NCBI GenBank assembly: GCA_027622975.1
Contig: JAQBVN010000007.1
Span: forward strand, 1 to 64,000
From: Bacteroidota bacterium
GTDB taxonomy: Bacteria > Bacteroidota > Bacteroidia > Flavobacteriales_D > Sanyastnellaceae
Direction of reading: 5' to 3'
Length of the DNA: 64,000 nt
Shown in pieces: positions 62,947-64,000 of the stretch. Every line of letters starts with the position of its first letter. Position 1 is the stretch's first letter. Under the pieces are notes generated by a model. That model was not told where the DNA came from. It ran no database searches and worked only from the letters and a program-made list of their open reading frames with translations. Both the position numbers and the translations under genes were made by a program.

Positions 62947-64000
62947 ATGAGTCAACAAATCAAACAAGTGTTGATTTCAGGGGGAGGGACAGGCGGTCAC
63001 ATCCATCCAGCGCTGGCCATCGCCGACGAAATCAAGGAACGCCATCCACATGCGGGCATTCATTTTGTGGGCGCCCTCGGCAGGATGGAAATGGACAAAG
63101 TTCCTGCCTCGGGCTACCCCATCACTGGCCTTTGGATCAGTGGCCTCGACCGCTCCTTGACAAGCCTGCGCAACCTGACCTTTCCATTGAAGCTCATGAG
63201 CAGTCTATGGCGGGCGCGTCAACTTCTCCGCAAACATCGACCCGACGTGGTCATCGGTGTTGGAGGTTTTGCCAGTGGGCCCTTGCTCGACCAAGCGGTG
63301 CGGATGGGAATTCCCACTCTGATTCAAGAACAAAACAGCTTCCCAGGCATCACCAACCGTTTGTTGGCCAAGCGCGTCGATTGCATTTGTGCAGGCATGC
63401 CAGGCATGGAACGATGGTTTCCAGCCAATCGCATTGTGGAAACGGGCAATCCCTTGCGTGGTCATGTGCGTGATTTGGCCGGGGGTGGAGAATCACACGC
63501 GGACCGACACGGCAGCGAGACCCACATTCAGGAACCCTCCCGAGGGGCCGCATCCCAGGGGACAGCATCCCGAGGGGCCGCATCCCAGGGGACGGCATCC
63601 CAAGGGGCCGCATCCCATTGGGGATTGTCCGAAAACATCCCCCTGGTGTTTGTCATGGGAGGTAGCTTGGGCGCCCAATCCATGAATGATGCGGTCAAGG
63701 CATTGATTTCAGCCCAGCCCCAATCGAGCGAACGTGGATTTCAGTTGCTGTGGCAATGTGGCAGCAGGCATGAAAAGGAATGCCAAGAATGGCTCTCAGG
63801 TCAGGCCTGTGATGGCGTGGTCTGCACTGGATTTATCGACCGCATGGATTTGGCGTACCGCGCGGCCCATGTGATTGCCTCACGTGCCGGGGCGATGTCC
63901 GTGGCAGAATTGGCATTGGTGGGCAAACCCACCATCTTGGTCCCGTCTCCCCATGTGGCCGAGGATCACCAAACCTTCAACGCGCGTAGTTTGACAGACA
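62947..64000 (+). CDS. murG: Lipid II synthase MurG, partial at window edge, with repeat insertion in the linker
   Basis: The first 351 residues of the GT-B glycosyltransferase that adds GlcNAc to lipid I. The start SGGGTGGHIHPALAIADEI, the PDVVIGVGGFASGP strand and QEQNSFPGITNRLLAK belong to the N-terminal domain, which ends at GNPLRGHV (about residue 170). The C-terminal domain begins with VFVMGGSLGAQSMNDAV (about 233) and continues through the UDP-binding SRAGAMSVAELALVGKP to the window end. Between them lie about 55 residues of unrelated low-complexity sequence, including five SRGAA/SQGTA-type pentapeptides. The frame stays open across it. C-terminal residues are beyond the window. Confidence 0.93.
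   Translation, partial: MSQQIKQVLISGGGTGGHIHPALAIADEIKERHPHAGIHFVGALGRMEMDKVPASGYPITGLWISGLDRSLTSLRNLTFPLKLMSSLWRARQLLRKHRPDVVIGVGGFASGPLLDQAVRMGIPTLIQEQNSFPGITNRLLAKRVDCICAGMPGMERWFPANRIVETGNPLRGHVRDLAGGGESHADRHGSETHIQEPSRGAASQGTASRGAASQGTASQGAASHWGLSENIPLVFVMGGSLGAQSMNDAVKALISAQPQSSERGFQLLWQCGSRHEKECQEWLSGQACDGVVCTGFIDRMDLAYRAAHVIASRAGAMSVAELALVGKPTILVPSPHVAEDHQTFNARSLTD
63538..63615. repeat. 15-bp tandem repeat inside murG
   Basis: Five 15-bp units (typical copies TCCCGAGGGGCCGCA and TCCCAGGGGACGGCA, alternating) plus a final TCC encode SRGAA/SQGTA pentapeptides at about residues 198-222, in the linker between the two Rossmann domains. The period is a multiple of three, so the frame is kept. 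Confidence 0.9.

Overview
The window is a gene-dense stretch of a Bacteroidota chromosome, most likely from the Flavobacteriales or a near relative. The evidence is a complete type IX secretion/gliding core (PorP/SprF-like, GldK, GldL, GldM, GldN), GldB and GldC beside nadE, a GldA-type ATPase, a protein with a T9SS-type C-terminal sorting domain, Bacteroidota-typical small families (DUF4924, DUF4834, LptE-like, PASTA protein before rluD), a CarB without its C-terminal regulatory domain, and promoters of the TAnnTTTG type. Base composition looks moderately GC-rich throughout. I see no rRNA or tRNA gene, no CRISPR array, no insertion sequence and no prophage. No gap between genes exceeds 300 bases.

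Layout. 1-2.7 kb: minus-strand accessory genes (a partial gene at the edge, a ThiF/E1-like protein, DUF4924, an OmpH/Skp-like protein, a small conserved protein). 2.8-5.4 kb: a TonB-dependent outer-membrane receptor. 5.4-12.3 kb: minus-strand GNAT-type transferase, YfhO membrane protein, DUF4834 protein and carB. 12.5-14.3 kb: an alpha/beta hydrolase coupled to a PcrB/GGGP synthase-type prenyltransferase. 14.3-17.6 kb: a TonB receptor under a TPP riboswitch, divergent from cysQ. 17.6-21.5 kb: an 18-bp tandem repeat, rsgA, a GldA-like ATPase and groES-groEL. 21.6-26.2 kb: a tightly overlapping operon miaB, sigma-54 activator, lptE, TPR-like protein, secG, ending in a strong terminator. 26.4-36.1 kb: topA, a degenerate arginase-family protein, then the porP-gldKLMN operon with its terminator. 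36.2-38.2 kb: an ABC-F ATPase. 38.2-44.3 kb: minus-strand operon purL, PASTA protein, T9SS cargo, rluD. 44.5-48.4 kb: dtd, a MazG-like pyrophosphohydrolase and a large BNR-repeat exported protein. 48.5-51.7 kb: nadE, a beta-barrel protein, gldB, gldC. 51.9-53.3 kb: engB and an alpha/beta hydrolase. 53.5-64 kb: the division and cell-wall (dcw) cluster mraZ, rsmH, ftsL, ftsI, murE, mraY, murD, ftsW, murG (murG runs off the window).

How they work together. The dcw cluster makes lipid II and the divisome. The T9SS/gliding genes build the export motor and outer-membrane parts. LptE, the OmpH-like protein and the TonB receptors belong to outer-membrane biogenesis and nutrient uptake. Most of the window is conserved housekeeping; I did not find a convincing new multi-gene system. 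The best leads are regulatory or structural: a recurring -7 box placed exactly at start codons (leaderless mRNAs), a dense regulatory hub before mraZ (MraZ-type boxes in both orientations, a perfect DnaA box, a perfect palindrome), a sigma-54-type promoter before groES, a riboswitch-controlled receptor, a metal-site-degenerate arginase homologue beside the T9SS operon, and short tandem repeats that occur both between convergent genes and inside genes, including the interdomain linker of MurG.
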